Below are positions 16,219 through 25,852 of a stretch of 45,878 bases of DNA, piece by piece. The translations under genes and the position numbers were made by a program. Each line of letters begins with the position of its first letter. Positions within the stretch are counted from its first letter, which is position 1. The notes beneath the pieces are model-generated. The model saw only the letters and a program-made list of their open reading frames with translations. It did no database searches and was not told where the DNA came from. Source of the DNA: an uncultured Bacteroidales bacterium (GTDB taxonomy: Bacteria > Bacteroidota > Bacteroidia > Bacteroidales > Bacteroidaceae); assembly GCA_902760345.1 (NCBI GenBank), contig CACWFY010000027.1:1-45878 (forward strand). Reading direction: 5' to 3'.

Positions 16219-18460
16219 CTGCACCTATGACATACGGACGCTGTGGGGTTATCTTGACGTTGGTAACTTTTCCATCCTTCTGTGTAGCCTCAACGATGGT
16301 ACCGCCCGAAGCGTGCAAGCGGAAGCTGACATCCCACTCATGAGGCCAGGCGGGGAAGAGGTATAGCGTGTCGCCAACCTCCTGAACCAACATCTCCTGA
16401 ACGGCTATCATACCCGAACCGCCCCAGTTATGGTCGGGCGACCAGTCGAAGCCCGGGCCCCAGAAGGCTGGGAAACGATAGGGGCCGTCACTCAGCTTCA
16501 GTTGTACCAGCCGTGCAGCCTCATCGGTCAGTCCCAGACAGGCTGCCCAGATGGCGTCTTGCTTCCATCCCACGTGCGAACGGAACTTCAGCGCCAACGA
16601 ATCATTCTGATAGGTATTACGGGCAATATCAAGATCAGGACGCCCCACGCCGTACATGCGCCACGGGAAAACAGGATAGAGCTGTGTGCTCTCTGTATTC
16701 TGTACCCGTTCATAGTGCAGGGCAGGCTGTATCATTCCATCACGAACTGTGATATCAGGGATACGAGAGGTAAAAGGTAAGAGGTAAGAGGTAAGAGAAG
16801 TGTCATTATTCTCTTTTGCATAACCCATCAAAGCCTCCGCTACAGTACGCAGGGCAGCAATGGTAGAGGTGCTATTATAGGCACCTTTAAAGGTTTCACC
16901 ACCTGAGCTGGGATAGAGCACCAGCTTGCCGTTGCCATCCAACCGCTTAGCGCCACGCATATTGGCCAGATACTGATAGTGTTCGTCGAAGAAACGAAGG
17001 CAAGAGCGAATCATCGGCAGATAGACGCTAATGTCCATACCACCATAGCGTTGGGCCTCCAAGGCCATCATACAGAATTCCAGACACGTGTCCCACTCAT
17101 ATTCCAACCACGCATTACGTTCCATACCCGGGTCGAAGCCCGCCGGCCGCTTCGTGCCGTATTCCGGATAGCAGGGTAGTCCGTAGTTCTCAATCTGTTC
17201 AGTCAGACAGGCTCCCTCATGCCCCCAATACAAGCGGGAGCGCTCCTCGGCATTCTGGTAGATGCGCAGATAGAAGTCCAACTGTGCTTTCAGCAAGTCG
17301 TAGTCGCCATTCTTGAGCATCGGCCAGTAGACCAGTCGCTGGTTCTGTGCCGTATGTACGCCCCCACCCCAGTTACGATAGTCGGGCGACAGACTGTATT
17401 CGGGCTTCTCGTCAACATATTCCGGGTCAAAAGTGAACAGTCCGCCATTAAACTTCGTAGGCCACGCACTATGGCTGTTACAGCCCAGCATATAGCGAAA
17501 CAACGTATAATTTCGTATGATGGCATTGTTCACATTTCCTTCATTTCTTACGTAGCTACGCTGCCAGAACGCATGCCACCACTCCCGCGACAGGGAAAGG
17601 TCACGCTTGGTCTGAATCTGTCGCGACGTAGCCGTCACTACCTGTTGCCAGTCGGCAATACTGCCCTGCAGGGTGGCCATCACAACGGTAAAGGCATGAC
17701 GCTGTGCAGCGCGCTTGGAACAGTAGGTCCAAGCCTCGTAGTCGTGGCTGGCATAGTGGCCGGAAGTGTGTTCCTTGAAACGAAACTGGTCGCCATGCAG
17801 GCGACCGCCAAACGTCAGGTTCTTCAGCGGATTATACAGTTTATCCTTTACAGCATCCATCTGTTGCTGATGCACGGTAGCGTCGAAGATGGTCACATCA
17901 CCGTTATGATGGACAAAATCGATAGCATCCTCGCCGACCATGATGGTATCACGGCGCGTCGTAAGGCCCTTTGGTGCCGCAAACTTATAGCTGGACTGGA
18001 AACGCTCACGACTCGTCAGCTCATGGTCATGGGTACGCCACGACTCGTAGCTGACCTCCACGTCGCACTTCTCTTTCTCGATAGACACCTCGACGTGTAC
18101 CACAGGCTTATAGACATCTGCCCAAATCTGTATCCACTGCTGTCCGTCAGTCACCTGACAGTAGCCGTCGTGCAACACCAGCTGCTGACGGAACGACTGC
18201 ATGTTCAGAGGCTTCGAGGTATGGATGCGGAAACGTCCCAGTTTCAACAGCGTGTTGTTCTCGTCGAAACAGCCGCTACGACTCAGGTAAAACAGCACGT
18301 CACCCTGCTCTACCCAGACGTTCATGCCCACGTCGCCACCACCGCAAGGCATAGACTCTGATGAGTTCCTGCTCGGTGTGCGCCACTCATAGACCTCCGG
18401 TTGCGACCATGCAGACGACAGCGAAAGAATAAAAAAACATAATATTAAAACGCGTTTCAT
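16208..18460 (-). CDS. Secreted DUF5703 family protein, putative glycosidase
   Basis: From MKRVLILCFFILSLSSAWSQ (start at 18460; an earlier ATG would bury this signal peptide) the protein has 750 residues. The N-terminal half carries the DUF5703 signature GGGDVGMNVWVEQGDVLFYL and SGCFDENNTLLKLGRF. The C-terminal half resembles an (alpha/alpha)6 barrel of the kind seen in GH95 and related families (NGGLFTFD, EYEWDTCLEFCMMAL, WSPDHNWGGSGMIAVQEML). Substrate and activity are not established, and I cannot assign catalytic residues. It is convergent with mdh and shares its terminator. A 7-bp tandem repeat lies in its coding sequence at 16767-16794. Confidence 0.8.
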   Translation of the reverse strand: MKRVLILCFFILSLSSAWSQPEVYEWRTPSRNSSESMPCGGGDVGMNVWVEQGDVLFYLSRSGCFDENNTLLKLGRFRIHTSKPLNMQSFRQQLVLHDGYCQVTDGQQWIQIWADVYKPVVHVEVSIEKEKCDVEVSYESWRTHDHELTSRERFQSSYKFAAPKGLTTRRDTIMVGEDAIDFVHHNGDVTIFDATVHQQQMDAVKDKLYNPLKNLTFGGRLHGDQFRFKEHTSGHYASHDYEAWTYCSKRAAQRHAFTVVMATLQGSIADWQQVVTATSRQIQTKRDLSLSREWWHAFWQRSYVRNEGNVNNAIIRNYTLFRYMLGCNSHSAWPTKFNGGLFTFDPEYVDEKPEYSLSPDYRNWGGGVHTAQNQRLVYWPMLKNGDYDLLKAQLDFYLRIYQNAEERSRLYWGHEGACLTEQIENYGLPCYPEYGTKRPAGFDPGMERNAWLEYEWDTCLEFCMMALEAQRYGGMDISVYLPMIRSCLRFFDEHYQYLANMRGAKRLDGNGKLVLYPSSGGETFKGAYNSTSTIAALRTVAEALMGYAKENNDTSLTSYLLPFTSRIPDITVRDGMIQPALHYERVQNTESTQLYPVFPWRMYGVGRPDLDIARNTYQNDSLALKFRSHVGWKQDAIWAACLGLTDEAARLVQLKLSDGPYRFPAFWGPGFDWSPDHNWGGSGMIAVQEMLVQEVGDTLYLFPAWPHEWDVSFRLHASGGTIVEATQKDGKVTNVKITPQRPYVIGAEKR
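16767..16794. repeat. Heptanucleotide tandem repeat inside the DUF5703 gene
   Basis: Four consecutive 7-bp units, GAGGTAA, AAGGTAA, GAGGTAA and GAGGTAA, with a partial fifth (GAGAAG). The unit is not a multiple of three, so unit gain or loss would shift the reading frame. It encodes the stretch SLTSYLLPF. Confidence 0.85.
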
Positions 18461-18481
18461 AGTAATATGACGAAAAAAAAC

Positions 18482-18489
18482 TATCTTTG
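18482..18489 (+). promoter_or_regulatory. -7 element of the mscS-type gene
   Basis: TATCTTTG, a full TAnnTTTG match, 46 bp before the ATG at 18536. It lies downstream of an earlier in-frame ATG (18467), which is therefore not the start codon. The -33 element is poor. Confidence 0.6.
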
Positions 18490-18535
18490 TACCCAAAACA
18501 AACCCAGACTAAAAACATCTAAACGCCCTCATACT

Positions 18536-20236
18536 ATGTTAAAGCGATACGGAACCCTACTAACCATCATGTGCACAGTACTGACCATGCTGGCACAAAA
18601 TGCCGATTCTGCCCAGATGCGTATTGATTCTCTTACGCGCATGATTCAGGAAATGAAGCTCAAAGAACTGATACTCGAGTCGGAACTGTACGAGAACGGA
18701 CGGTCGGCACGCGAAGACTCACTACGTCAGATAGCCCAAAAGCAACGCATAGACTCACTACGACAGACAACCCCAGGCGTACCCTTGGTGGTCGACGGTG
18801 ACACCTTATTCTATATACATGCCAGTCTGGGGGGCAACGACGCCCTGCATCGTGCAGCGGCGGCGGCTCGCAAGATAACGCTGATAGGCAAGAGTCTGAA
18901 GGTGACCACCGACTCGATGCACATCTTTGAGGGCGAATATACAGCAGACATCATGTGTGGCGAAATTGTGGTGTTGAGCATCAGCGACCTGGACGGTCTG
19001 TGGAACGGACTGTCGCGTCTGGAACTGGCCAGGCAGTTGCTACCCATCGTCTCGGCCGAGATACATGCGCTACACGCTGAATACGGTCTGAAGGCTAAGC
19101 TGACAGGTCTGGGATGGGCCGTCTTCCTCATCGTCGTACAAATCGTCTTCTTCCTGCTCACCATCAGGCTGATACGCTGGCTACGCCAGAAGATTATCAA
19201 CGGACTGGGAGGCAAACTCAAACCGCTGGCCGTCAAGGGCTATGTATTACTGAACATGCACCAGCAGAAACGCATCCTGCTGGCGTTGACCCGCGTGCTG
19301 CAATTCCTGCTCATCCTGCTGCAGCTGTTTATCTCGCTGCCTCTGCTGTTCAGCATCTTCCCCGAGACGGAGAAGTTTACGTGGAACATGATCAACTATG
19401 TATGGAGTCCGCTACGCGACACCATGTTGTCGTTTATCTACTACTTCCCCAACCTGGTTAAGATTGTCGTTATTATCATGGTGGTACGCTGGTTGCTGAA
19501 AGGCTTGCGACATCTTAGCAACGAGATTGCCGCAGGACGACTGAAAATCGATCGCTTCTACCAAGACTGGGCACAGCCCACCTACCATATCATCCGCATC
19601 TTCGTCGTGGCCTTTACACTGGTGGTCATCTGGCCCTGGTTGCCCGGTTCTGAGTCGGGCATCTTCAAGGGCGTCAGCATCTTCGTGGCCGCCCTTTTCT
19701 CGCTGGGTTCCACCACCACCATCGGCAACCTCATCAGCGGCATCATCATCACCTATATGCGTCCCTTCCTCGTAGGCGACTATGTAGCCATTGGCGAACG
19801 CGAGGGTGAAGTCATTGAGAAGAATGCTTTTATCACGCGCCTGAAAGATATCAAGGGCAACATCATCACCGTACCCAACAACTCCATTTTGTCGCAACAG
19901 ACCGTCAACTACACGGCAGCAGCCCGCGACGGTCAGGGCAGCGTGGTACACTCAGCGTTCACCTTCACCTACAAGGTGCCGCGCCAAACCATTGAGGGCT
20001 ACCTGCTGGAGGGTGCCGCACGTTGCCAGCTGCTACTCAAGGAACCTGCGCCCTTTGTACTGGTAACGGCGTTAGAGGACTTCTATACGCGCTACGAAAT
20101 CAATGGGTATACCACTCAGACCGACCGTCTGTTTGAAGTATACTCAGAATTACACAAGAATATTATCGACGTGTTTAGCGAGCACGACCTCGACCCGACG
20201 TCATCACACTTCGTCAAGGTCACACAAATATCGTAA
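18536..20236 (+). CDS. MscS-family mechanosensitive ion channel
   Basis: A 566-residue channel of the MscS superfamily, which opens under membrane tension to release solutes in hypo-osmotic shock. A signal peptide (MLKRYGTLLTIMCTVLTMLAQ) leads to a periplasmic coiled region (about 25-80) and domain (to about 190). Membrane helices follow at about 192-214, 247-275, 299-321 and 350-370. The pore-lining helix and beta domain show the family pattern FSLGSTTTIGNLISGIIITY, GDYVAIGEREGEV and TVPNNSILSQ. The start at 18536 is chosen because it gives the signal peptide and lies after the -7 element. The 3' end is convergent with the carbonic anhydrase gene, 5 bp away. Confidence 0.92.
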   Translation: MLKRYGTLLTIMCTVLTMLAQNADSAQMRIDSLTRMIQEMKLKELILESELYENGRSAREDSLRQIAQKQRIDSLRQTTPGVPLVVDGDTLFYIHASLGGNDALHRAAAAARKITLIGKSLKVTTDSMHIFEGEYTADIMCGEIVVLSISDLDGLWNGLSRLELARQLLPIVSAEIHALHAEYGLKAKLTGLGWAVFLIVVQIVFFLLTIRLIRWLRQKIINGLGGKLKPLAVKGYVLLNMHQQKRILLALTRVLQFLLILLQLFISLPLLFSIFPETEKFTWNMINYVWSPLRDTMLSFIYYFPNLVKIVVIIMVVRWLLKGLRHLSNEIAAGRLKIDRFYQDWAQPTYHIIRIFVVAFTLVVIWPWLPGSESGIFKGVSIFVAALFSLGSTTTIGNLISGIIITYMRPFLVGDYVAIGEREGEVIEKNAFITRLKDIKGNIITVPNNSILSQQTVNYTAAARDGQGSVVHSAFTFTYKVPRQTIEGYLLEGAARCQLLLKEPAPFVLVTALEDFYTRYEINGYTTQTDRLFEVYSELHKNIIDVFSEHDLDPTSSHFVKVTQIS

Positions 20237-20241
20237 AGAGA

Positions 20242-20772
20242 TTATTCGGGATTGTAACGGCAGTCGGAGTTCTCCTCCATCATGATGCGGGCATACGCCA
20301 CATAGTGCTTGGAGTTGTCGGTCTGTCCTTCGCGGGTGGGTTTGAGATACTTGGCGGGTACTCCACCCCATATCTCGTGAGGGCCAATCTTCGTATTCTG
20401 CAGCACCAATGCGCCGGCAGCAACAATTGCTCCCTCGCCAATTTCACAACCGTCGAGCAGCGTTGACCCCATACCTATCAGCGCACCATCATGGATGGTA
20501 CAGGCATGAACGGTGACGTTATGACCGATGGTGACATCACTGCCAATATGTGTCGGACCTGTCTCGTGGGTCACATGGATGCACGAACCGTCCTGGACAT
20601 TCGTGCGATTGCCAATCGTGATGGGAGCCACGTCGCCTCGCACCACGGCATTAAACCATACCGAGCACTCGTCGCCCATCTGCACATCGCCGACAATGGT
20701 GGCGTTCTCACTGAAATAGCAGTCATGACCCCACTTCGGGGTCATACCTTTATAACACTTGATTAGGGCCAT
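20242..20772 (-). CDS. Gamma-class carbonic anhydrase family protein
   Basis: A 176-residue left-handed beta-helix protein with hexapeptide repeats (IGNRTNVQDG, IGSDVTIGHN, IGMGSTLLDG, IGEGAIVAAG). The three metal-binding histidines of the gamma carbonic anhydrase fold are His66 (SCIHVTH), His84 and His89 (IGHNVTVHAC). Members form trimers; some hydrate CO2, others (PaaY, YrdA) have no clear activity. It sits 5 bp after the Kdo transferase gene and is probably co-transcribed with it and gltX, without an obvious functional link. Confidence 0.9.
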   Translation of the reverse strand: MALIKCYKGMTPKWGHDCYFSENATIVGDVQMGDECSVWFNAVVRGDVAPITIGNRTNVQDGSCIHVTHETGPTHIGSDVTIGHNVTVHACTIHDGALIGMGSTLLDGCEIGEGAIVAAGALVLQNTKIGPHEIWGGVPAKYLKPTREGQTDNSKHYVAYARIMMEENSDCRYNPE

Positions 20773-20777
20773 AGCAT

Positions 20778-22016
20778 CTAAAAATGAACATCAGAAAGAA
20801 TCTTTTCGGTAGCTCCTGTCATCTGCTGGACAAACGCGCCAGCCTTTTCGCCTAACTCGCCAGCCAGCGAGGGCTCGTCGACGAAGCCTTGCATATAACG
20901 ACGGAAATCATCGGCAGAGGCAATCTCCAGTCCTGCGCCACAAGCCTTCAGGCCTTGCGCCTCCTGGAATCGCTGATTGTTTGGACCGAAAATGACGGGC
21001 ACATCCCACACAGCTGCTTCAAGGGTATTGTGGATACCCACGCCAAAACCGCCTCCAACATAGGTCACGTCGGCATAGCGATAGATACTGCTGAGCAGTC
21101 CGAAGCAGTCGATGAGGAGCACGTCGTAATCATCGAATGTTGAACATTGTTCCTTGAACATTTTCTCTGCGGCAGTATAGCGAAGAACCTTACGACCTTC
21201 AAGCATCTTCTCAATCTGGCGCAGATGGTCCTCGCCTATCACGTGCGGGGCTATCACCACTTTCCAGTCGGGATGTTCGTTCAACCAAGGAATGAAGATT
21301 TCCTCATCGGGTTGCCACGAAGAACCGGCAATGAAACATTTAGCAGAGCCTTTCAACTGCTCTACGATGGGCAACTGCTTAGCAGCGGCCTTGATCTGGA
21401 GAACCCTGTCGAAGCGGGTGTCGCCCACCACCGTGACATCCTTAATGCCTATCGTCGCCAACAATTCACGGCTGATCTCGTTCTGGACATAGAAGTGGCT
21501 GAAACATTTCAGCACATGGCTGTACTGGCGACCATACCAGCGGAAGAACACCTGTCCAGGACGGAAGATGCTGCTGACGCTATAGACGGGTATGCCGCGG
21601 TGACGCAGGATATGCAGGTAGTTATACCAGAATTCGTATTTGATAAAGAAGGCCATCACTGGACGGATGGTGCGCAGAAAACGGCGCGCATTGATGATGG
21701 TATCCAGCGGCAGATAGCAGATGATGTCGGCACCTTCGTAGTTCTTGCGCACCTCATAGCCTGAGGGCGAGAAGAACGTCAGCAGGATCTTGTATTCCGG
21801 ATGGTCGCGACGCAACTGCTCCATGAGTGGACGCCCCTGTTCGAATTCGCCCAGCGAGGCGGCATGAAACCACACATACTGGGCCGTAGGATCTATCTTC
21901 TCTTTGATGGTACGGATAGCCTGACGCTCACCATGCCACATTTTGCGCACCTTCTCGTTGAAAAGGCTCGCAATGGCTACGCCACAGAGATAGAGGAAAA
22001 TAACGAGGTTATACAT
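20778..22016 (-). CDS. waaA: 3-deoxy-D-manno-octulosonic acid (Kdo) transferase
   Basis: A 412-residue GT30 enzyme that adds Kdo from CMP-Kdo to lipid A precursors at the inner face of the cytoplasmic membrane. An N-terminal membrane anchor (1-20) precedes the family signature HAASLGEFEQGRPL, with the catalytic base Glu57 of SLGEF. The C-terminal nucleotide-sugar half has YVGGGFGVGIHNTLE and the FGPNNQRFQEA loop. Its ATG overlaps the gltX stop codon (TGATG), so translation is likely coupled. Its presence shows an LPS-bearing Gram-negative envelope. Confidence 0.94.
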   Translation of the reverse strand: MYNLVIFLYLCGVAIASLFNEKVRKMWHGERQAIRTIKEKIDPTAQYVWFHAASLGEFEQGRPLMEQLRRDHPEYKILLTFFSPSGYEVRKNYEGADIICYLPLDTIINARRFLRTIRPVMAFFIKYEFWYNYLHILRHRGIPVYSVSSIFRPGQVFFRWYGRQYSHVLKCFSHFYVQNEISRELLATIGIKDVTVVGDTRFDRVLQIKAAAKQLPIVEQLKGSAKCFIAGSSWQPDEEIFIPWLNEHPDWKVVIAPHVIGEDHLRQIEKMLEGRKVLRYTAAEKMFKEQCSTFDDYDVLLIDCFGLLSSIYRYADVTYVGGGFGVGIHNTLEAAVWDVPVIFGPNNQRFQEAQGLKACGAGLEIASADDFRRYMQGFVDEPSLAGELGEKAGAFVQQMTGATEKILSDVHF

Positions 22017-23533
22017 CAGCCTAAAACTTCTATAGCTCGTTTCATACGCTTGATGGTTTCCTCCTTGCCGAGGAACGCCGAGATATCGAACATCCCCGGA
22101 CCCTTACCCTCGCCGACGAGGGTCAGTCGCCAGGCGTTCATAATATTGCCGAGCTTATATTCCTTCTGCTCAATCCAAGCGTGAACAATCTGCTCCTGAT
22201 TCTCCAACGAGAAGTCGTCGATACCCTCCAGCACACCGATGAGCTCAGTCAACTGCTGTGCAGATTCTTCCTTCCAACGCTTCTTGGCGGTCTTCTCGTC
22301 ATACTCCGTGGGAGCGACGAAGAAGAACGAGCACAGCGGCCACAACTCCTTGACGAACGACACACGGTCTTTCATCATGGCCGTCACTGCCGTCACACGT
22401 TCCAAAGTTTCCTCAGGACAATGCTCCTTGACGATGGGGAAGAACAGCTGGGCAATCTCCTCAGCCGACTTCTTCAGGATATACTCGTGGTTAAACCATA
22501 TACCCTTGTCGTAGGCGAACTTTGCGCCAGCCTTCGAACACTTGCTGATATCAAAGAGGGGCACGAGCTCGTCCAACGAGAAAATCTCCTGCTCCGTGCC
22601 GGGATTCCAGCCCAGCAGCGCCAGGAAGTTGATGACGGCCTCTGGGAAGTAGCCGTCCTCACGATAGCCACGTGACGTCTCGCCAGTCTTGGGGTCTTTC
22701 CACTCTAACGGGAAAACAGGGAAGCCCAAACGGTCACCGTCACGCTTCGACAACTTTCCCTTACCGTCAGGCTTCAGCAACAGCGGCAGATGGGCAAAAC
22801 GCGGCATGGTGTCCTGCCAGCCGAAAGCCTCGTACAGCATCACATGCAACGGTGCGCTGGGCAACCATTCCTCACCACGAATGACATGCGAGATCTCCAT
22901 CAGATGGTCGTCGACGATATTGGCCAGATGGTAGGTCGGCAACTGGTCGGCACTCTTGTAAAGCACCTTATCGTCGCAGATGTCACTCTTTACGCGTACC
23001 TCACCGCGAATCAGGTCGTCGACGAGTATCTCCCTGCCGGGCTCTACCTGGAAGCGCACCACATATTGCTGTCCCTCAGCAATCAGGCGGTCGACCTCCT
23101 CCTTCGGCAACGTCAGTGAGTTACGCATCTGCTGACGGGTATGACAGTCGTACTGGAAGTTCTGCACTTCCGCACGCTTGGCCTCCAACTCCTGCGGTGT
23201 ATCGAAAGCGATATATGCCTTTCCGGCATCCAGCAGTTGTTGCACATATTTCTTATAAATCTCGCGACGCTCACTCTGGCGATAGGGACCCTTATCACCA
23301 CCGAAGGACACGCCTTCATCAAACTTGATTCCCAACCACTTGAACGACTCGATGATATATTCTTCTGCACCGGGCACGAAACGTGTGGAGTCGGTGTCCT
23401 CAATACGGAACACCAGATCGCCACCATGCTGGCGGGCAAACAGATAATTATACAATGCGGTACGCACACCTCCGATGTGCAAAGCCCCTGTTGGACTGGG
23501 TGCAAAACGCACTCTTACTCTTCTATTGGACAT
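22016..23533 (-). CDS. gltX: Glutamate--tRNA ligase
   Basis: A class I aminoacyl-tRNA synthetase of 505 residues that charges tRNA-Glu. The ATP-binding HIGH-type motif is HIGG at 19-22 ([20 protein letters not shown]) and the KMSKS-type motif is KLSKR at 260-264. The anticodon-binding alpha-helical domain occupies about 340-505. Length and motifs are complete. First gene of gltX-waaA-carbonic anhydrase, divergent from pgpH. Confidence 0.96.
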   Translation of the reverse strand: MSNRRVRVRFAPSPTGALHIGGVRTALYNYLFARQHGGDLVFRIEDTDSTRFVPGAEEYIIESFKWLGIKFDEGVSFGGDKGPYRQSERREIYKKYVQQLLDAGKAYIAFDTPQELEAKRAEVQNFQYDCHTRQQMRNSLTLPKEEVDRLIAEGQQYVVRFQVEPGREILVDDLIRGEVRVKSDICDDKVLYKSADQLPTYHLANIVDDHLMEISHVIRGEEWLPSAPLHVMLYEAFGWQDTMPRFAHLPLLLKPDGKGKLSKRDGDRLGFPVFPLEWKDPKTGETSRGYREDGYFPEAVINFLALLGWNPGTEQEIFSLDELVPLFDISKCSKAGAKFAYDKGIWFNHEYILKKSAEEIAQLFFPIVKEHCPEETLERVTAVTAMMKDRVSFVKELWPLCSFFFVAPTEYDEKTAKKRWKEESAQQLTELIGVLEGIDDFSLENQEQIVHAWIEQKEYKLGNIMNAWRLTLVGEGKGPGMFDISAFLGKEETIKRMKRAIEVLG

Positions 23534-23564
23534 ACGTAAATGGTATTTTCGTACTAAATTTGTG

Positions 23565-23572
23565 CAAAAGTA
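23565..23572 (-). promoter_or_regulatory. -7 element of the gltX promoter
   Basis: Minus-strand TACTTTTG, a TAnnTTTG match, 31 bp before the gltX start. No clear TTTG -33 element at 19-20 bp. Confidence 0.5.
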
Positions 23573-23581
23573 CGCATTTTT

Positions 23582-23613
23582 TTTGAGAATATGCTCTTTT
23601 TTTCGTATTTTCG
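23582..23613 (+). promoter_or_regulatory. Promoter of the 7TM-HD gene
   Basis: TTTG (23582-23585), 20 bp, TATTTTCG (23606-23613), one base off the TAnnTTTG consensus. The leader is about 20 nt. Confidence 0.55.
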
Positions 23614-23636
23614 CACTCTAAAACATAATATATCTT

Positions 23637-25667
23637 ATGAAAGAACTACAATGGCGGTACATTCTCGTCCGTGTTACACTCGTTATAGTAACCGTAGGCA
23701 TCGTTGTTTGGGCCATGCCTCACGACTCACGAACCTACTTTCATGTAGAGCAGGGTAAGCCCTGGAAGTATGCTGATTTTACGGCACCTTACGACTTCGC
23801 AGTATATAAGTCAGAGGCCACCATCCAGGAGGAGCGTGACAGTGCCATGCAGCTTTACGAGCCCTACTATATGCTCAACAAGGAGATAGAAGAACAGATG
23901 GTCGAACGCTTCAACCATGATTTTAAGGATGGACTGCCCGACCTGCCCGACAACTACAAGCTCATCATCACCAACCGCCTGCACAGCCTCTACCAGCAAG
24001 GTATCCTCGACCAGAAAGACTATACGGAGTTGCGCAAGGACACTACCTCCATGTTGCGCATCGTCAGCGGCAAGCAGGCCAGCAACGTGTCTATCATGGA
24101 ACTCTATTCGCCTAAGACCGCTTACGAGCAGTTGTTCCAGGAAGGCATCCTTGCCCTGCAGCGTCCACTCTTGCAGAAATGTAACCTGAACAGCTATATC
24201 GTCGCTAATCTGACCTACGACCGTGAACGTAGCGAGTCGAGCATGAGCGACCTGCTGAGTGGTATCGCCCACGCCAGCGGAGTGGTCCAGAAAGGCGAGA
24301 AGATTGTTGACCGCGGCGAGATTGTTACCGACAAGACCTACCGCATACTGGAATCGTTTAAAAAAGAGAACGAACGGCGCAACGAGGATGTCCGGCAAAA
24401 CCACTTGTCGCTGATAGGAAAGATTCTCTATATCACCATCCTGATGATCTGCTTCACGACCTATCTGAGCCTTTACCGCAAAGACTATTTCGACAAGCCG
24501 CGCAGCATCGCCATGCTCTATGCCCTTATCGTCGTCTTCGCCCTCCTTACGGCACTCTTTGTACGCAACACGTTTATCCACGTGTACATCCTGCCTTATG
24601 CCATGGTCCCCATCTTCATCCGAGTCTTCATGGACTCCCGCACGGCCTTTATGACCCACATCACGATGGTGCTGGTATGTGCAGGAATGCTGCAGCACCC
24701 CTTCGAGTTCACCGCCATACAATCTGTTGCGGGTCTCGTGGCTATCTCGTCGTTGAGGGAGCTGTCGCAACGCTCACAGCTGTTCAAGACGGCTATTTTC
24801 ATTACGCTGGCCTGCATCGGAGTCAACATGGCTTTTGACTGGATGAACAACGACGCATTGTCACAGATAGGTTTTAGCACCTACAACTACCTGATTGTCA
24901 ACGGCGTGGCCCTGCTCTTTGCCTATCCGTTGCTCTACCTGATGGAGAAAGCCTTCGGATTCACCAGCGACATCACGCTGATTGAGTTGTCGAACACCAA
25001 CAATGAACTGCTGCGCCGCATGAGCGAGGTAGCACCAGGCACCTTCAACCACTCCATCCAGGTAGCCAATCTGGCGGGCGAGATAGCCAACAAGATTGGC
25101 GCCAAGGCACAACTGGTGCGTACCGGCGCCCTTTATCATGATATTGGCAAACTCTCGAACCCGATTTATTTCACCGAGAACCAGTCGGGCATTGACCCTC
25201 ACGATACGCTGAACGATATCGAGAGTGCACAAATCATCATCAGCCACGTGACCGAAGGTATGAAGATGGCCGACAAATATAACCTGCCGGCAGTCATTCG
25301 CGACTTCATCGCCACACACCACGGACAGGGCAAGGCGAAATTCTTCTATATCCGCTACAAGAACGAGCACCCTGACGAACCCGTTGACGACCTGCTGTTC
25401 ACCTATCCGGGACCTAATCCGTTTACGCGCGAACAGGCTTGTCTGATGATGGCCGACACCATCGAGGCGGCGTCACGCTCGCTGTCCGACTATACCGAGC
25501 AGTCTATCCGCGGACTGGTCGACCGTCTCATCGACGGACAGGTGGCCGAGGGCTACTTCCGCGAGTGTCCCATCACCTTCCGTGATATCCAGTATGCCAA
25601 GACCGTACTCATCGAAAAACTGAAAACCATCTATCATACGCGCGTCAGTTATCCTTCCGAGAAGTAA
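23637..25667 (+). CDS. pgpH: 7TM-HD membrane phosphodiesterase, PgpH type
   Basis: A 676-residue protein with an N-terminal membrane helix (8-28), a large extracytoplasmic 7TMR-HDED domain (about 35-255), a seven-helix membrane bundle (about 260-440) and a cytoplasmic HD phosphohydrolase domain. HD residues are visible: His472 (TFNHS), His501-Asp502 (LYHDIGKL), His561-His562 (ATHHGQG) and Asp607 (MMADTIE). Characterised relatives (Listeria PgpH) hydrolyse cyclic di-AMP, which controls turgor and cell-wall balance. Substrate here is inferred from the family. It stands alone with its own promoter, and a 13-bp perfect hairpin follows the gene. Confidence 0.9.
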   Translation: MKELQWRYILVRVTLVIVTVGIVVWAMPHDSRTYFHVEQGKPWKYADFTAPYDFAVYKSEATIQEERDSAMQLYEPYYMLNKEIEEQMVERFNHDFKDGLPDLPDNYKLIITNRLHSLYQQGILDQKDYTELRKDTTSMLRIVSGKQASNVSIMELYSPKTAYEQLFQEGILALQRPLLQKCNLNSYIVANLTYDRERSESSMSDLLSGIAHASGVVQKGEKIVDRGEIVTDKTYRILESFKKENERRNEDVRQNHLSLIGKILYITILMICFTTYLSLYRKDYFDKPRSIAMLYALIVVFALLTALFVRNTFIHVYILPYAMVPIFIRVFMDSRTAFMTHITMVLVCAGMLQHPFEFTAIQSVAGLVAISSLRELSQRSQLFKTAIFITLACIGVNMAFDWMNNDALSQIGFSTYNYLIVNGVALLFAYPLLYLMEKAFGFTSDITLIELSNTNNELLRRMSEVAPGTFNHSIQVANLAGEIANKIGAKAQLVRTGALYHDIGKLSNPIYFTENQSGIDPHDTLNDIESAQIIISHVTEGMKMADKYNLPAVIRDFIATHHGQGKAKFFYIRYKNEHPDEPVDDLLFTYPGPNPFTREQACLMMADTIEAASRSLSDYTEQSIRGLVDRLIDGQVAEGYFRECPITFRDIQYAKTVLIEKLKTIYHTRVSYPSEK

Positions 25668-25712
25668 CACATCGGAAGAAGTTGGCTTAAAAGTGAACAA
25701 ATTACACCCGAA

Positions 25713-25744
25713 TTCCTGCACATTTTCGCACAAATGTGCAGGAA
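25713..25744. repeat. Perfect 13-bp inverted repeat after pgpH
   Basis: Arms TTCCTGCACATTT (25713-25725) and AAATGTGCAGGAA (25732-25744) with a 6-nt loop. There is no U-tail, so it is either a factor-dependent terminator or RNA-stabilising hairpin of pgpH, or a protein-binding palindrome upstream of the porin promoter. Confidence 0.8.
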
Positions 25745-25786
25745 ATGCGCCATTTTGAGTTAATATACGTTAATAATAGCTGCACT

Positions 25787-25820
25787 TTTGTGGCTGTTTT
25801 GTGCAATAACTGTACCTTTG
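25787..25820 (+). promoter_or_regulatory. Promoter of the FadL-type porin gene
   Basis: TTTG (25787-25790) and TACCTTTG (25813-25820), spaced 22 bp. The -7 box is a perfect consensus; spacing is slightly long. The leader is about 25 nt. Confidence 0.6.
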
Positions 25821-25852
25821 CACCCGCTTTTAATTAAAATTGTTTAATAAGG

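Noticed and set aside
17219-18361. A 380-codon open frame on the plus strand
   Set aside because: It is antisense to the DUF5703 gene, which has a signal peptide and family motifs; the plus-strand product resembles nothing and has no promoter.
18467-18535. Upstream start codon for the MscS gene
   Set aside because: The ATG at 18467 lies before the TATCTTTG promoter element and would place 23 basic residues before the signal peptide.
23811-24770. A 319-codon open frame on the minus strand
   Set aside because: Antisense to pgpH, whose HD and 7TM domains are complete; the product is a His/Asp/Gln-rich shadow.
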